A DNA stretch of 64,000 nucleotides from Myxococcales bacterium UBA1203 (GCA_002309695.1 DBXV01000012.1:157473-221472); one strand, 5' to 3'. Counted from the first letter of the stretch, positions 33,382-42,358 are shown. Program-made: numbers and translations. The notes: generated from the letters alone by a model not told the origin.

Positions 33382-35805
33382 GTGTCCCGAAAAAACGGCC
33401 ATCCCTCCCTGAAAAAGTTCAGCCTTCTCCTGCTTGGAATCCTTGCCGCCGGAGGCTGCACCCGAGAGCACGAGCAGCTGCTGCTGGACGCGGAGTCCGA
33501 GCGGGCTGAGGTCCGGGCCCGCGCCATCGGCCGCATCGCTCAGGATCCGTGGCCCAACGATGACGCGGTCCTCTTCAAGGCCTCCCGGGATGAGTCGTGG
33601 GCGGTGCGCGTCGAAGCCGCAAAGGCGCTCTATCTGAAAAAGGAAGATGCCCGCGTGCCCGCGCTGCTGCGCTCTCTGCTGGATGACCCTGTCATCGAGG
33701 TGCAGACCTACGCGGTGAAGGGCCTGCTGAACGACCCGACGCCGGCCAATGTCGCCTACGTGCGCAATGCCTTCCTGCGCAAAAGCGGGGAGACGCGGAC
33801 GATGATTGCCGGCGAGGCCTCCGCTGACATGCTCGCTGACTTCATTCATCGGGAAGCCGAAGAGCGCTGGAAGAAGGTCATCGAAGAGCTGGAGGTTCCG
33901 GCTCCGGCCCGTCAGGCCGTTGCTGCGCGCGTTCTGGGCGAGAGCGGGCGCGTTTCCGAGGCGGAGCCGATTCTGGCCGGGCTGCTCAAGGATCCGTCTC
34001 CCTATGTGGTGGCCGGAGCGCTCGAAGGTCTGGCGGCACTTGGGACCGGCATCAGCAGCGCCAGCAAGGACGCGGTTCTGGAACTTCTTGAAGACGAGAC
34101 GCCCTTTGTCCGCGCTCAGGCCGCGCGCACGGCGGCTGTTCTGGAACTGTCGGCGGCAGTGCCAGCGATTCGTGAGCTGGCCGAAAAAGGCGGCGAGGAG
34201 TCGGCGGACGCCATCCGCGCGCTGGGCGAGCTTTCGTCGAAGGATGCTTCCCGTCAGCAGGCGTCTTTGGCGCTGTGTGCCCTTCTGGATGCCAGCAAAC
34301 CGGCCACGGCCGAAGCGGTGGCGGCAACCATTCGCCGGAACAAAATCACCTGCGACATGACTTCGGTGGGCAAGGACCTGGAGACCGGCGGCGCCGTTGC
34401 TCTCTCCGCGCTCACGTCGCTGACCCGCATTCAGGCGCCCGAACTGGCCGACAAAATGATTACGCTGCTCGATGCCGAGGACACGGCGCTGCGGACGGAG
34501 GCCTGGCGGGCGCTGTCCAATCTGACGGAGCTGCCGCAGGTGCGCGCTGAGCTGGAGAAGCGTCTGACCGAGCGTTTTGCCTCGTATGACAGCCTGACCG
34601 CCTCGTGGCTGCCCATGGAGCTGGTCCACGGCAAGTGGCCGGAGAGCAAGTTTGAGTCGCCGGAGCACGACCACAGCCATGCCCACGATGACCATGACGA
34701 CGCGCCTGTGCCGGAGCTCTCCGACAAGGATGTGGAGAATCTTCTGAAAGACAGCTCGGCCACGCTGACGACCGGGCAGAAGAAGAGCGGCCTGCAGAAG
34801 CTCATGGGGCGGCTGGACAAAATCGCGAAGGACCGCACCGAGGCGCTGGGACTCAAGACGGCCGACCTGAAGACGCTGTTCGCCTACCGCGACAATTTCA
34901 TTCCCGACCTCCCGCCCGATGAGGACGCTGTTTTTGATGCGCAGCTCGTGGCGCTGTCCCGGCTTCCCGGCGTCCCTCTGACCGACAAGACGCTGGAGAA
35001 TCTGTGGATGACGCCGGCCAGCCGCGAGCGCGCCTGTGAGATTGCGGGCGTGAGGATTGAGATTGCCGGCGCGCCCGATGGCCAGAATGCGGAGACCGAA
35101 AAGAAGGCCGCGCGTTCCGGAATGAATACCGAGGAAATTCTTCGCCGCTGTCTGCGAGACCGCATTCGCGAGCATCAGGAGGCGGCGCTGCGCGGGCTGG
35201 TGCGCCAGGGTCCGAAGGCCGCTCATCTGATTGCCGAGGCTCTGGCCGAGCGCACGGAGCAGAGGGCGTCGCTGATTCGTGCCCTGATGGAGCTGGATGC
35301 CGAGAAGGAATCGCTGCCCGTTATTCGTTCGCTTCTCAGAGAAGGCGGCGAGGACGGCGAGGCTGCCATCGAGGCTGTCGCGGCCATGAACGATCAGGCG
35401 TCCGTTCCGGAGCTGCTGCAAAAGCTGCGTGACCCCGCGCTGCGCGAGCGCCCCCAGGTCATTGCCGCGCTGGGAAAGCTCGGCGGCGACGAGACGAACA
35501 AAGAGAAGGTGGACGACGCGCTGTTCCGCGAGCTGTTCAGCGACAGGCGCGCTGTTCGTGCCGCGGCTCTCCAGGCGCTGAGTGAGCGGAAAACCGCGGC
35601 GGCGAACGGCAAGGCGGCGGCTCTGAGATACGACTATTTCGCCGATGTGCGCGCGCTGGCGGTCAGGCTCTTCGGTGAAGCGCCTGCGCGGCCGGCGGCA
35701 GACGCTTCGGGACAGGCGGCGAAGGCCGCTTCTGCGGAGACGGCGGCGGCACCAGCTCCCGCTCCCGCGTCAGAAGCGCCCTCTGCGGAGGCGCAGGAAA
35801 AGTGA
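33382..35805 (+). CDS. HEAT-repeat lipoprotein with His-rich loop
   Basis: An 807-residue lipoprotein. The signal ends in lipobox LAAGGC (residue ~25). The body is mostly HEAT/armadillo-like alpha-helical repeats (DESWAVRVEAAKALYLKKED; ETPFVRAQAARTAAVLELSA; DTALRTEAWRALSNLTELPQ). Around residue 430 a loop EHDHSHAHDDHDD could bind metals. The last ~45 residues are Ala/Pro-rich. HEAT proteins act as binding scaffolds; partners are unknown. A GTG start at 33382 is chosen because GAGG lies eight bases upstream and it leads directly into the signal sequence. It precedes grpE by 66 bp. Confidence 0.82.
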   Translation: MSRKNGHPSLKKFSLLLLGILAAGGCTREHEQLLLDAESERAEVRARAIGRIAQDPWPNDDAVLFKASRDESWAVRVEAAKALYLKKEDARVPALLRSLLDDPVIEVQTYAVKGLLNDPTPANVAYVRNAFLRKSGETRTMIAGEASADMLADFIHREAEERWKKVIEELEVPAPARQAVAARVLGESGRVSEAEPILAGLLKDPSPYVVAGALEGLAALGTGISSASKDAVLELLEDETPFVRAQAARTAAVLELSAAVPAIRELAEKGGEESADAIRALGELSSKDASRQQASLALCALLDASKPATAEAVAATIRRNKITCDMTSVGKDLETGGAVALSALTSLTRIQAPELADKMITLLDAEDTALRTEAWRALSNLTELPQVRAELEKRLTERFASYDSLTASWLPMELVHGKWPESKFESPEHDHSHAHDDHDDAPVPELSDKDVENLLKDSSATLTTGQKKSGLQKLMGRLDKIAKDRTEALGLKTADLKTLFAYRDNFIPDLPPDEDAVFDAQLVALSRLPGVPLTDKTLENLWMTPASRERACEIAGVRIEIAGAPDGQNAETEKKAARSGMNTEEILRRCLRDRIREHQEAALRGLVRQGPKAAHLIAEALAERTEQRASLIRALMELDAEKESLPVIRSLLREGGEDGEAAIEAVAAMNDQASVPELLQKLRDPALRERPQVIAALGKLGGDETNKEKVDDALFRELFSDRRAVRAAALQALSERKTAAANGKAAALRYDYFADVRALAVRLFGEAPARPAADASGQAAKAASAETAAAPAPAPASEAPSAEAQEK

Positions 35806-35871
35806 GACAGCCGCCTTTCGGCGGTCCGGCGTGCAAAAGTTTTCGCATCACGGCTCAGACAGGAGGTCACC

Positions 35872-36834
35872 ATGGGACTGTTGGAGTGGCTCAAACGGAA
35901 ATTCGGCAGGGGAACACCCGAGCAGAAACTGATTGAGGGCGAGGTGGATCCCCGCCTGTCGAAGACGAAGGAAGAACTCTGCAAGGAGCTGGACGAGGCG
36001 GCGGAGAAGGCCAAAGCAACGGACGCCCGAGTGGATGAGCTCAAGCGGGCCTATGCCGGGCTCCTCAATGACCAGCAGTCGTTCCAGAAGCGCCTTCAAA
36101 AGGAGAAGGAGCGGGCCATCGCCGAAGGTTCCGCCAAGGTCGTCCGCGAGCTTCTCGACGTGAGCGATGAGATTGACCGCGCGCTGGACGCATCCGCAGA
36201 CGAGACGGGACCTCTGGCTGAGGGTGTTCGGATGATTCACGGGTCCATGCAGGGGCGGCTGACGAAGCTGGGCGTGGAGCGGATGGAGCTCAAGGGCAAG
36301 CTGTACAACCCGACCATGGCCGAGGCGCTGGAGGTCGTTCCCGTGGAAGGCGCCGATCAGGACGAGGTGATTCTCGACGTATTTCGCGCCGGTTATCTGA
36401 TGAACGGGCAGGTGGTGCGCGAAGCCAAAGTGCGCGTCGGCCGCTACATCCCGCCCGCGCCGCCGCCCGCTCCGGAACCTGCGCCCGAATCTGAAGAAGC
36501 CAGGCCGGAGTCCCAATCTGAATCTGCCCCGGCGCCCGCTGCGCAGGATGCTGCAGCGCCGGCCGGAGGCGAGAGCGCCGGAAATGCCGGTGAAAACGGT
36601 GAAGGTCAGAAGCAGGAACAGCCGGAGGCTCCGTCAGCGCCTGCCGAAGCGGTGAAGGCAGACGAGGCAAAGCCTGAGGAAGCAAAGGCCGAAGAACCGA
36701 AGCCCGCCGAAGCTGCCCCTGAGGCGGCGGTTCAGTCCCAGCCGTCAGACGCGGCCGCTGCGGAACAGCAGCCGGCACCTTCTGCGGCGTCACCGGAGGC
36801 CGCTCCGGCCTCTGATTCACCGAAGGCTTCCTGA
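35872..36834 (+). CDS. grpE: GrpE-like nucleotide exchange factor with long Ala/Pro/Glu-rich C-terminus
   Basis: A 320-residue protein whose first ~195 residues match GrpE, the nucleotide exchange factor of DnaK. It has a long coiled coil (RVDELKRAYAGLLNDQQSFQ), the DEIDRAL segment, a head domain (GKLYNPTMAEALEVVPVEG) and the typical end LMNGQVVREAKVRVGRY. About 125 further residues are low-complexity Ala/Pro/Glu/Lys. AGGAGG precedes the ATG. No dnaK or dnaJ is nearby, so orthology rests on the domain alone. The next gene starts one base after its stop, suggesting coupling. Confidence 0.82.
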   Translation: MGLLEWLKRKFGRGTPEQKLIEGEVDPRLSKTKEELCKELDEAAEKAKATDARVDELKRAYAGLLNDQQSFQKRLQKEKERAIAEGSAKVVRELLDVSDEIDRALDASADETGPLAEGVRMIHGSMQGRLTKLGVERMELKGKLYNPTMAEALEVVPVEGADQDEVILDVFRAGYLMNGQVVREAKVRVGRYIPPAPPPAPEPAPESEEARPESQSESAPAPAAQDAAAPAGGESAGNAGENGEGQKQEQPEAPSAPAEAVKADEAKPEEAKAEEPKPAEAAPEAAVQSQPSDAAAAEQQPAPSAASPEAAPASDSPKAS

Positions 36835-36835
36835 G

Positions 36836-38068
36836 GTGGAGCCTCAGCCAGACAAGGGCGCGGACGCTCTGCCGGGCATCGTTTCGGACGCGAGTCCGCC
36901 TGACGCAGCAGCCGTCCCGCCCTCATCTGACACACCTTCGTCGGACGCTCCCATGCCCTGGCAGGAGCGTCTGGCGTTTGTGGCCTTCTGGGTGGGCGCC
37001 TTCTATCTGGCCGTCTTCACCCTGAGCTATCTGTTCGGCCACAACCCGTTCGACCTGACCAACTTCAGGCGCTGGGACTCGGGCCTCTACGAGAAAATCA
37101 GCAGGTCCGGTTACTTCCTCAGCTTCAGTCCGAAGACCGGCGAGATTCAGGGCAACTGCGGGTGGTTCCCCCTCTACCCGCTCCTCGTGCGCATCCTCCG
37201 GGAAGTGCTGCCGCTGAACTTCTCCGAGGCGGCCTTTACCGTTTCCGCTGTCTCCACGACGCTGGCCGCCTGGGCGTTTTCGCTGCTCATGGACGAGGCG
37301 AAGGTCATCTCGCGGGACTGGGGAATGTTCTTCTTCCTCTTCTTCCCGGGGAGTCTCTTTCTTCTCGCGGCCTACCCTTTAAGCCTCTGCATTCTCTTCG
37401 CCGTCCTCTCGTATCTGGCTGTGATGCGGCGGCGGTATCTCCTTTCGGGCGCGTTCTGCTTTTTCGCCTGCGCGTCCTACAGCACGGGCTTCCTGACCTG
37501 CGCCGTCCTCGGGCTCTTCGTCCTCTGGGAGTCTTGGGAGGAAAAGGCGGGACTTCGGGCGGCCATCGTCCGGCTGCTTCAGACCTCGGTGCTGGGCTTC
37601 CTCGGATTCATCGCTGTTCAGCTGGTCATCTTCGCCTTCACCGGGAACCCGACGGCTTTCTTCGAGACGCAGGCAAAATACGGTCATGGGCTGCACAACC
37701 CGCTGGCGACGCTCATCCGCTTTATCGGCAGGACGCAGGAAAAGTCGGTCTCGGCGAGCGGCATGGGATTCATCTCTCTCATCTTTGCCGTCTTCGCCGT
37801 CATTCTCCTCACACTTGCCGTCCAGCGGGGGATGCTGCGCAGAAAGGGCACACGTCTGGGCTTTCTCTGCCTGTCCGTGACGTGGCTCTTTTTGCTGGTC
37901 ATGGGTGCAGGTGTGGCGCCCTGCCGCCAATACCTGCTCTGCTCCGGCGCTTCCCTCGTTTTGGGCGACAGGCGCGTGCCCGTCCGCTGCCGATGGTTCC
38001 TCGCCCTTTTGTCTGCGGCGGCCCTCATCCTCGAAATGAAATACTTTCTCGAAAACCGGCAGATTTAG
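36836..38068 (+). CDS. PIG-V/Gpi18-like integral membrane glycosyltransferase
   Basis: A 410-residue membrane protein with about nine hydrophobic segments and the PIG-V-like signatures RWDSGLYEKISRSGYF and GNCGWFPLYPLLVRILREV. In that family an acidic residue in the first loop and the FFPLYP motif belong to the active region of a lipid-phosphate-sugar-dependent GT-C enzyme. Bacterial members have unknown acceptors. A GTG start one base after the grpE stop gives a 40-residue Pro/Ser/Asp-rich N-tail before the first membrane segment; the internal ATG at 36953 is an alternative. No partner gene is evident. Confidence 0.75.
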   Translation: MEPQPDKGADALPGIVSDASPPDAAAVPPSSDTPSSDAPMPWQERLAFVAFWVGAFYLAVFTLSYLFGHNPFDLTNFRRWDSGLYEKISRSGYFLSFSPKTGEIQGNCGWFPLYPLLVRILREVLPLNFSEAAFTVSAVSTTLAAWAFSLLMDEAKVISRDWGMFFFLFFPGSLFLLAAYPLSLCILFAVLSYLAVMRRRYLLSGAFCFFACASYSTGFLTCAVLGLFVLWESWEEKAGLRAAIVRLLQTSVLGFLGFIAVQLVIFAFTGNPTAFFETQAKYGHGLHNPLATLIRFIGRTQEKSVSASGMGFISLIFAVFAVILLTLAVQRGMLRRKGTRLGFLCLSVTWLFLLVMGAGVAPCRQYLLCSGASLVLGDRRVPVRCRWFLALLSAAALILEMKYFLENRQI

Positions 38069-38224
38069 AGTGGAATGGGGGGAAGAGATTTCATCGAAGG
38101 TCTGTGCTGTTCCCAAAGCGCCCCTTTGGGGATTTGAATGGAATAAAAATCGTTCTGAAAGGGCAAAATATCGAAGACAGGCAGGGAACCCCGGACGTGG
38201 TGGGGCGAGACAGGGGGCATCCAA

Positions 38225-38605
38225 ATGAACCAGAAAAACGAATTTGATTTTACATGCGGGCTCTCCGACGAGGAGCTGACGGAGCGCTTTCGGCAATCCA
38301 TCCGCATCGACAATGAAATCCGCAGAAAATAAAGGGACTGCCCGTTGCCAAATATGATAAGGAAACAAAGCGGGCATATTTGAAATATCCGGACGGCAGG
38401 AGAGAATATATCTGAGGCGAGCAATTCGGCGGCGCTGGCGCTGATTCCAGAACTCATAGGCCTCTGTGATGTATTTCATTTATATAACAATTCAGATGTG
38501 CCGTTCCGCATTTTCAAAAAACGAAAGACGAAATACTTTTTTTGGGAAAATGAATTTTGGAACCAAGATGAAATAGAAAAACTCACGGGGAGTTATTTTG
38601 AATAG
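38225..38605 (+). pseudogene. Remnant of a two-gene toxin-antitoxin-like module
   Basis: A small gene begins at ATG 38225 (MNQKNEFDFTCGLSDEELTE) but hits a stop at 38330. A shift by one frame near the A4 tract restores GLPVAKYDKETKRAYLKYP, ending at 38415. The next ~63 codons (38414-38605), overlapping and in a third frame, read LIGLCDVFHLYNNS and PFRIFKKRKTKYFFWENEFW. They look like the C-terminal end of a zeta-toxin-type ATPase, with its ATP-binding N-terminus missing. I recall similar small proteins preceding such ATPases, so I read this as a decayed module. The family assignment is from memory and only moderately sure. Confidence 0.4.
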
Positions 38606-38787
38606 CAGTTAGAGCGCGTTCAATACGATCTCCAATGTGAATTTGAATAAGTAGTACATAAAAATAAAGTGTAGTTTCATAGCTGCGCAATCTGACAAAA
38701 AGTGCGAAATTTTCCTTGATTTCCTCTCTCAAACCACATACGCGCCCACCAGTTTGTTGTAGTTCGTTCGCTGCAGTTTTTTACCCG

Positions 38788-38809
38788 GCCGGAAATTTTC
38801 CGGCTTTTT
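38788..38809 (+). promoter_or_regulatory. Terminator-like hairpin in the leader of the 38829 gene
   Basis: GCCGGA / TCCGGC with loop AATTT, then T5, then ACGGAG and ATG 38829. It is nearly identical to the leader at 13579-13620. Only 19 bases separate the T-run from the start codon, so the hairpin is inside the transcript. Confidence 0.6.
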
Positions 38810-38828
38810 GATGAACGGAGATAATGCC

Positions 38829-39752
38829 ATGCAACGAAATACTTCGGCAGCAAATGTTTTATTTGGGGGTAAAATTTGTTTAGGGGTTTTGTCTGTTTTT
38901 ATTGGTTCGCAGCTGTTGATTGCCTGCGGCGACCCTGAGTCTGATGATGAGGATGAGGGCGGCGGCGGACATGTCGTTCAGCATGACGACGGATTTATCA
39001 ACATTCCCGCCGGGAAATTTACCTTAAGCCACAAGACGGCAAACCATTCATCGGGCGATACCGTGAAGTTGAATGCGTTTGCATTGAAGAAAACACCTGT
39101 CACTGTTGCCGAATTTGAGAAATGCGTCGAGGCCGGGGCCTGCAAGTCAGAGCATTATTATGCCTATCGTGCCGAGACGGGTAACGATGGCATGGTAGAT
39201 ACCGATATGTGCAATTACAATCGAGGCGCTGATTGGAAAAACCATCCGATGAATTGCATCAGTTTGGATGGTGCGAAAGAATACTGCAAATGGATTGGCG
39301 GGCGCCTGCCGACCGAGGAGGAATGGGAATATGCCTCAACTCATAATGGAACGAAGCATTTGAATACGACCTATCCCTGGGGGGACGATGCGCCGCAGCA
39401 TTGTGTGACCGCGCAGTATGCGCTGTATTATGACGACGACACACAAAAGTATTGTCAGGGCAATGTGGCGGCCCCGATGCCGAATAAGGTAGAGGCGCAT
39501 GAGGCCGAGGGAACAAGCGACGTTTTGATTCATTCACCTGCAGGCGACAGCCCGCTCGGCCTCGTGGATATGTCCGGGAATGTCTGGGAGTGGACAAGTT
39601 CGTTGTATGCCAACAACAGTGGTGCAAAGCCCGTTGTCAAGGGCGGTTCCTTCTATAATGAAGATAAAGACCTCTCCGTCTCCCTTCGCGCCGGCGCCTT
39701 TCCCGACCACTTGGCGAAGAGCGAGAATTATGGGCTTCGCTGTGCCAAGTAG
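38829..39752 (+). CDS. FGE-like (SUMF1/C-type-lectin-fold) lipoprotein
   Basis: A 307-residue member of the family at 13621 and 16287. The signal and lipobox end QLLIACGDPES; the linker is short and acidic (SDDEDEGGGGHVVQHDDG) without the DAG repeats. The FGE domain has KKTPVTVAEFEKCVEAGAC, NHPMNCISLDGAKEYCKWIG, GRLPTEEEWEYASTHNG, TYPWGDD, DSPLGLVDMSGNVWEWTSSL and the end YGLRCAK. The CxxxxC pair of catalytic FGE is absent after KGGSF. Start 38829 rather than 38808, because ACGGAG lies between them. The gene is followed by the conserved hairpin, here inverted. Confidence 0.85.
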   Translation: MQRNTSAANVLFGGKICLGVLSVFIGSQLLIACGDPESDDEDEGGGGHVVQHDDGFINIPAGKFTLSHKTANHSSGDTVKLNAFALKKTPVTVAEFEKCVEAGACKSEHYYAYRAETGNDGMVDTDMCNYNRGADWKNHPMNCISLDGAKEYCKWIGGRLPTEEEWEYASTHNGTKHLNTTYPWGDDAPQHCVTAQYALYYDDDTQKYCQGNVAAPMPNKVEAHEAEGTSDVLIHSPAGDSPLGLVDMSGNVWEWTSSLYANNSGAKPVVKGGSFYNEDKDLSVSLRAGAFPDHLAKSENYGLRCAK

Positions 39753-39786
39753 GAATAAATCAGAATTGCATTTAAGCATATAACAA

Positions 39787-39836
39787 CAGCCCTCCCCCAA
39801 TACATTTATTTTACGTATCGGAGGGGGGCTGTTTGT
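39787..39836 (+). terminator. Conserved 45 bp hairpin terminator, copy 3 (inverted)
   Basis: CAGCCCTCCCCC and GGGGGGCTG arms bound ATACATTTATTTTACGTAT. Aligned with copies 1 and 2 this matches their reverse complement (about 4 mismatches in 45 to copy 1), whereas the left flank CATTTAAGCATATAAC is in the same orientation as in copy 1. A T-rich tail follows. Confidence 0.75.
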
Positions 39837-39857
39837 ATAATGAAGTTTAGCTTTGAT

Positions 39858-40586
39858 CTATTTTTGTTTTGCACGACGAAATTTGAGGAGAAAAATAATT
39901 ACTGCTATTCCCATTGTTATTCCCGTTAAAACGGCAAATGGCCAGAAGAAAAGTTCTGAGAATACCAGCCACATAAAATCAATCCAAATTGAGGCAAGCA
40001 GCAAGATTATTGAAATGAGAAGTAATATAATGCAAAAACTAAGTTTTGGTGTTCGTAATTTATTTTTTTCCTTGGAAGATTCATACAGCTGCCGGATGGG
40101 ATAGGCAGAAAGAATCATTGGGAAAATCAAAATTATTGCTAAAAACAAATACGAAAACAGATTCTGCAGAAGCGGGAGAAAAATGCCATAGATTTTTACC
40201 CCAGTCGCGTCAGTTTTCGTCACTTTCCGGGCGTTTATTTCAAATTCATAGGCATCCTGCGGAACAACGGAGAAAAAATCTTTATATAAAAATATCAGAC
40301 ATTTCTGATTTCCCGAACAGGATACGAGCACATCCCGGCCGTAATCCGTCCCAAAGAAGGACGCGCAGTTGTCCTCACATTCACGAATTTCTAACCGGAG
40401 AGGCGGGCCGTGCATAATGTCGTCCGCAGAAAGCCAGACAAATGATATTTTATTGCCATTTTCGGCCTCTATAACTTTTCTATGATCTTCCTCATCGCCG
40501 GAATCATAACCACGTGCGATGGCTGGGAAAACAATCAGAAAGCAGAGAATCAGAAAACGTGTCATTATTTGAATTCGAGAATGCAC
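39858..40586 (-). CDS. Hypothetical membrane protein, paralogue of the upstream gene
   Basis: A 242-residue protein with an N-terminal signal (FLILCFLIVFPAIARG), an extracytoplasmic domain to ~125, then four hydrophobic segments and a basic tail FRRAKQK. The soluble domain shares FFGTDYGRDVLVSC, QKCLIFLYKDFFSVVP with the 40626-41567 protein, so the two are paralogues of an unrecognised family; paired cysteines may form disulfides. GTG 40586 is used since AGAGG lies eight bases upstream; ATG 40565 is possible. It is the last of four minus-strand membrane genes in an AT-rich island, which suggests horizontal origin. Confidence 0.7.
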   Translation of the reverse strand: MHSRIQIMTRFLILCFLIVFPAIARGYDSGDEEDHRKVIEAENGNKISFVWLSADDIMHGPPLRLEIRECEDNCASFFGTDYGRDVLVSCSGNQKCLIFLYKDFFSVVPQDAYEFEINARKVTKTDATGVKIYGIFLPLLQNLFSYLFLAIILIFPMILSAYPIRQLYESSKEKNKLRTPKLSFCIILLLISIILLLASIWIDFMWLVFSELFFWPFAVLTGITMGIAVIIFLLKFRRAKQK

Positions 40587-40625
40587 GAGATTTTCCTCTC
40601 AAAGAAAAGTGGAGCGCCGACAGAT

Positions 40626-41567
40626 TCAGGCGGGCGGCTGGTCAGAAGGGGACGCGGGGGGTTCGGTTTTCTTTTTCTTCTTTTTATAGTGGTAGAGGCA
40701 ATATAAAATTATTGCGGGTATTCCTGTTACAGCGAACAAGAGCGGCATGTTCGGCCGTGTTCCCATCGTCATTTTCATCAAGACGCTGATGATCAGGCCG
40801 ATAAAAGCCAGGAGCATGGATAGCGCGAGAAGACCGCCAAAAAAATAAACGATGCCGTCTGCAGCGCCTAAAAAGGAATCAATCTTCTTTTGGCGGTAGA
40901 GACAATACAATGCAGCCGCGAAAAGAAGTGCAGCTATTAGTGTCAGAGCCAGAAGGAGCGGCAGGAAAAAACGACCCCAAATAATGGCAGCAATCCAGAG
41001 AAGCAGTGCCAGCGCACCGTAAAAGAAACGAAAACCGGCGCCGGTGTATTGTTTTTGAATTATCTGCCTGCGGCCAAAGAAAAAGAGCATTATCGCCAGA
41101 AAGAGACAGGTTATATGCAGCAGATAACCCGGGGGATTCTCTATAAACGGCATAACAATCCCGCAGAATTTCAGCCAGGTATCAATTTCGATGTTTTTGA
41201 GCTCTGTGGCTTTAATATTCTCTTTAATTTCAAGCTGATCTATTTCGCTCGGGAAAACAGACAAAATGTCATTATTATATAAGAAAATAAAGCATTTCTC
41301 TTTGTTTTGACAAAATACAGCCACTTCCCGGCCATAATCTGTTTCAAAAACATTTTCTTCGCCGCGCTCACCCACACGCTGAACGAGTAATTTAACAGGA
41401 TCAATGGAAAGAATTCCGTCGCCATACCAACGGGTAAATGTTATTTTTTCTCTACTTTCAGTTTCGATGGTTCGCTTTGTTCCTGAATACGCCGGATGCG
41501 CCTGCGCGGCAGACGAGAAAAACATCAGGAAAAACAGGATGATGCTCAGGAAAAGGCTTTTTTTCAT
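40626..41567 (-). CDS. Hypothetical membrane protein, paralogue of the downstream gene
   Basis: A 313-residue protein with a signal peptide (SLFLSIILFFLMFFSSAAQA), an extracytoplasmic domain to about 140 containing FETDYGREVAVFCQNKEKC and FIFLYNNDILSVFPSEI, then five or six hydrophobic segments and a Lys-rich tail (HYKKKKKKTEPP). The N-domain aligns with that of the neighbour at 39858-40586. No known family is recognised. Codon use is AT-rich compared with core genes. A role such as sensing, immunity or surface modification cannot be chosen from sequence alone. Confidence 0.7.
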   Translation of the reverse strand: MKKSLFLSIILFFLMFFSSAAQAHPAYSGTKRTIETESREKITFTRWYGDGILSIDPVKLLVQRVGERGEENVFETDYGREVAVFCQNKEKCFIFLYNNDILSVFPSEIDQLEIKENIKATELKNIEIDTWLKFCGIVMPFIENPPGYLLHITCLFLAIMLFFFGRRQIIQKQYTGAGFRFFYGALALLLWIAAIIWGRFFLPLLLALTLIAALLFAAALYCLYRQKKIDSFLGAADGIVYFFGGLLALSMLLAFIGLIISVLMKMTMGTRPNMPLLFAVTGIPAIILYCLYHYKKKKKKTEPPASPSDQPPA

Positions 41568-41609
41568 CAGAGGATTCCGGATTTTGCGTTGAGTTGGATT
41601 TAAGCAAGA

Positions 41610-41933
41610 TCATCCGCAAGACACGGAAGACGCGGCGTAAATCAATCTCGCCAACGTCATGATAAACCAGACCAGATAGACGACTTTTGTTATTATTTTC
41701 TGGAAAATGTCGAATTTTCCGAATTTCAGGCCCGCCAATGATATTCCCAGCAGAAGAATGCTGAAAAAACATGTAATTTCAATAAATGCGGCGCAGTCAT
41801 CGTCCACCTTGGAAGCGAGTTCCTCTGTGTAGGGGCACAATGGCGCCAGGAGCCCCATACAAGTGAGGACGAGAGAGCCCAGAAGGCTTACAGCCGAAAG
41901 AATTCCACAGAGAATTTTGCGGAGGAGGAGCAT
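41610..41933 (-). CDS. Hypothetical small integral membrane protein
   Basis: A 107-residue protein with three hydrophobic segments (LSAVSLLGSLVLTCMGLLA; ITCFFSILLLGISLAGL; VVYLVWFIMTLARLIYAA) and a short polar loop CPYTEELASKVDDDC whose cysteines could pair. AAAGG lies seven bases upstream of ATG 41933, overlapping the stop of the preceding gene, so translation is probably coupled. No family recognised. Confidence 0.65.
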   Translation of the reverse strand: MLLLRKILCGILSAVSLLGSLVLTCMGLLAPLCPYTEELASKVDDDCAAFIEITCFFSILLLGISLAGLKFGKFDIFQKIITKVVYLVWFIMTLARLIYAASSVSCG

Positions 41934-41935
41934 TG

Positions 41936-42358
41936 TTATACCTTTTGGGGTGGGGGTTCAGAGCCTTCTTCCGTTCCGTTTATTTCAGATTTTTTATTTT
42001 TAATACAAACGAGTTTCTGTATGACATACGGCGTAATAATAAAGAAATACGCCAGTGAAATCATCGCGATGGATCTCAGCGGATGGTAGGATGAGAAAAA
42101 GACAATGGAATTTATTGTTTGAAGTATAAGCGCAATATAAAATGAAACCGGCTTCGGAAAGATTATGCCATAAATGATGATAATGGCGAAATACGCTATA
42201 ATATGGCAGTGAAGGCTGAGTCCCCAGTTCACGTCAAGCCGCGCCATGGGGAATAAGTGGAAAGCCAAACCAAGGCACAGGTAATAGAGAATCCCAAGTG
42301 CGGCAATGAACAGGATTTTTTTGAAGATCGGCAGGAATTTCTGGACGGTGGGATTCAT
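41936..42358 (-). CDS. Hypothetical integral membrane protein
   Basis: A 140-residue protein with four hydrophobic segments (ILFIAALGILYYLCLGLAF; HCHIIAYFAIIIIYGIIF; FYIALILQTINSIVFF; IAMISLAYFFIITPYVI) and a polar C-tail rich in Glu and Pro. ATG 42358 begins the clearly membrane-type part; an ATG at 42424 would add 22 residues. First gene of the four-gene membrane cluster (gaps of 2, 42 and 39 bases), which looks like one operon. Confidence 0.6.
   Translation of the reverse strand: MNPTVQKFLPIFKKILFIAALGILYYLCLGLAFHLFPMARLDVNWGLSLHCHIIAYFAIIIIYGIIFPKPVSFYIALILQTINSIVFFSSYHPLRSIAMISLAYFFIITPYVIQKLVCIKNKKSEINGTEEGSEPPPQKV

Noticed and set aside
35806..35871. GCCGCCTTTCGGCGGT stem before grpE as a terminator
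   Set aside because: Short stem without a following T-run; more likely incidental in GC-rich DNA.
38065..38457. A 130-codon minus-strand frame over the toxin-antitoxin remnant
   Set aside because: Hydrophobic but without signal or motif; the plus-strand remnants carry recognisable family sequence instead.
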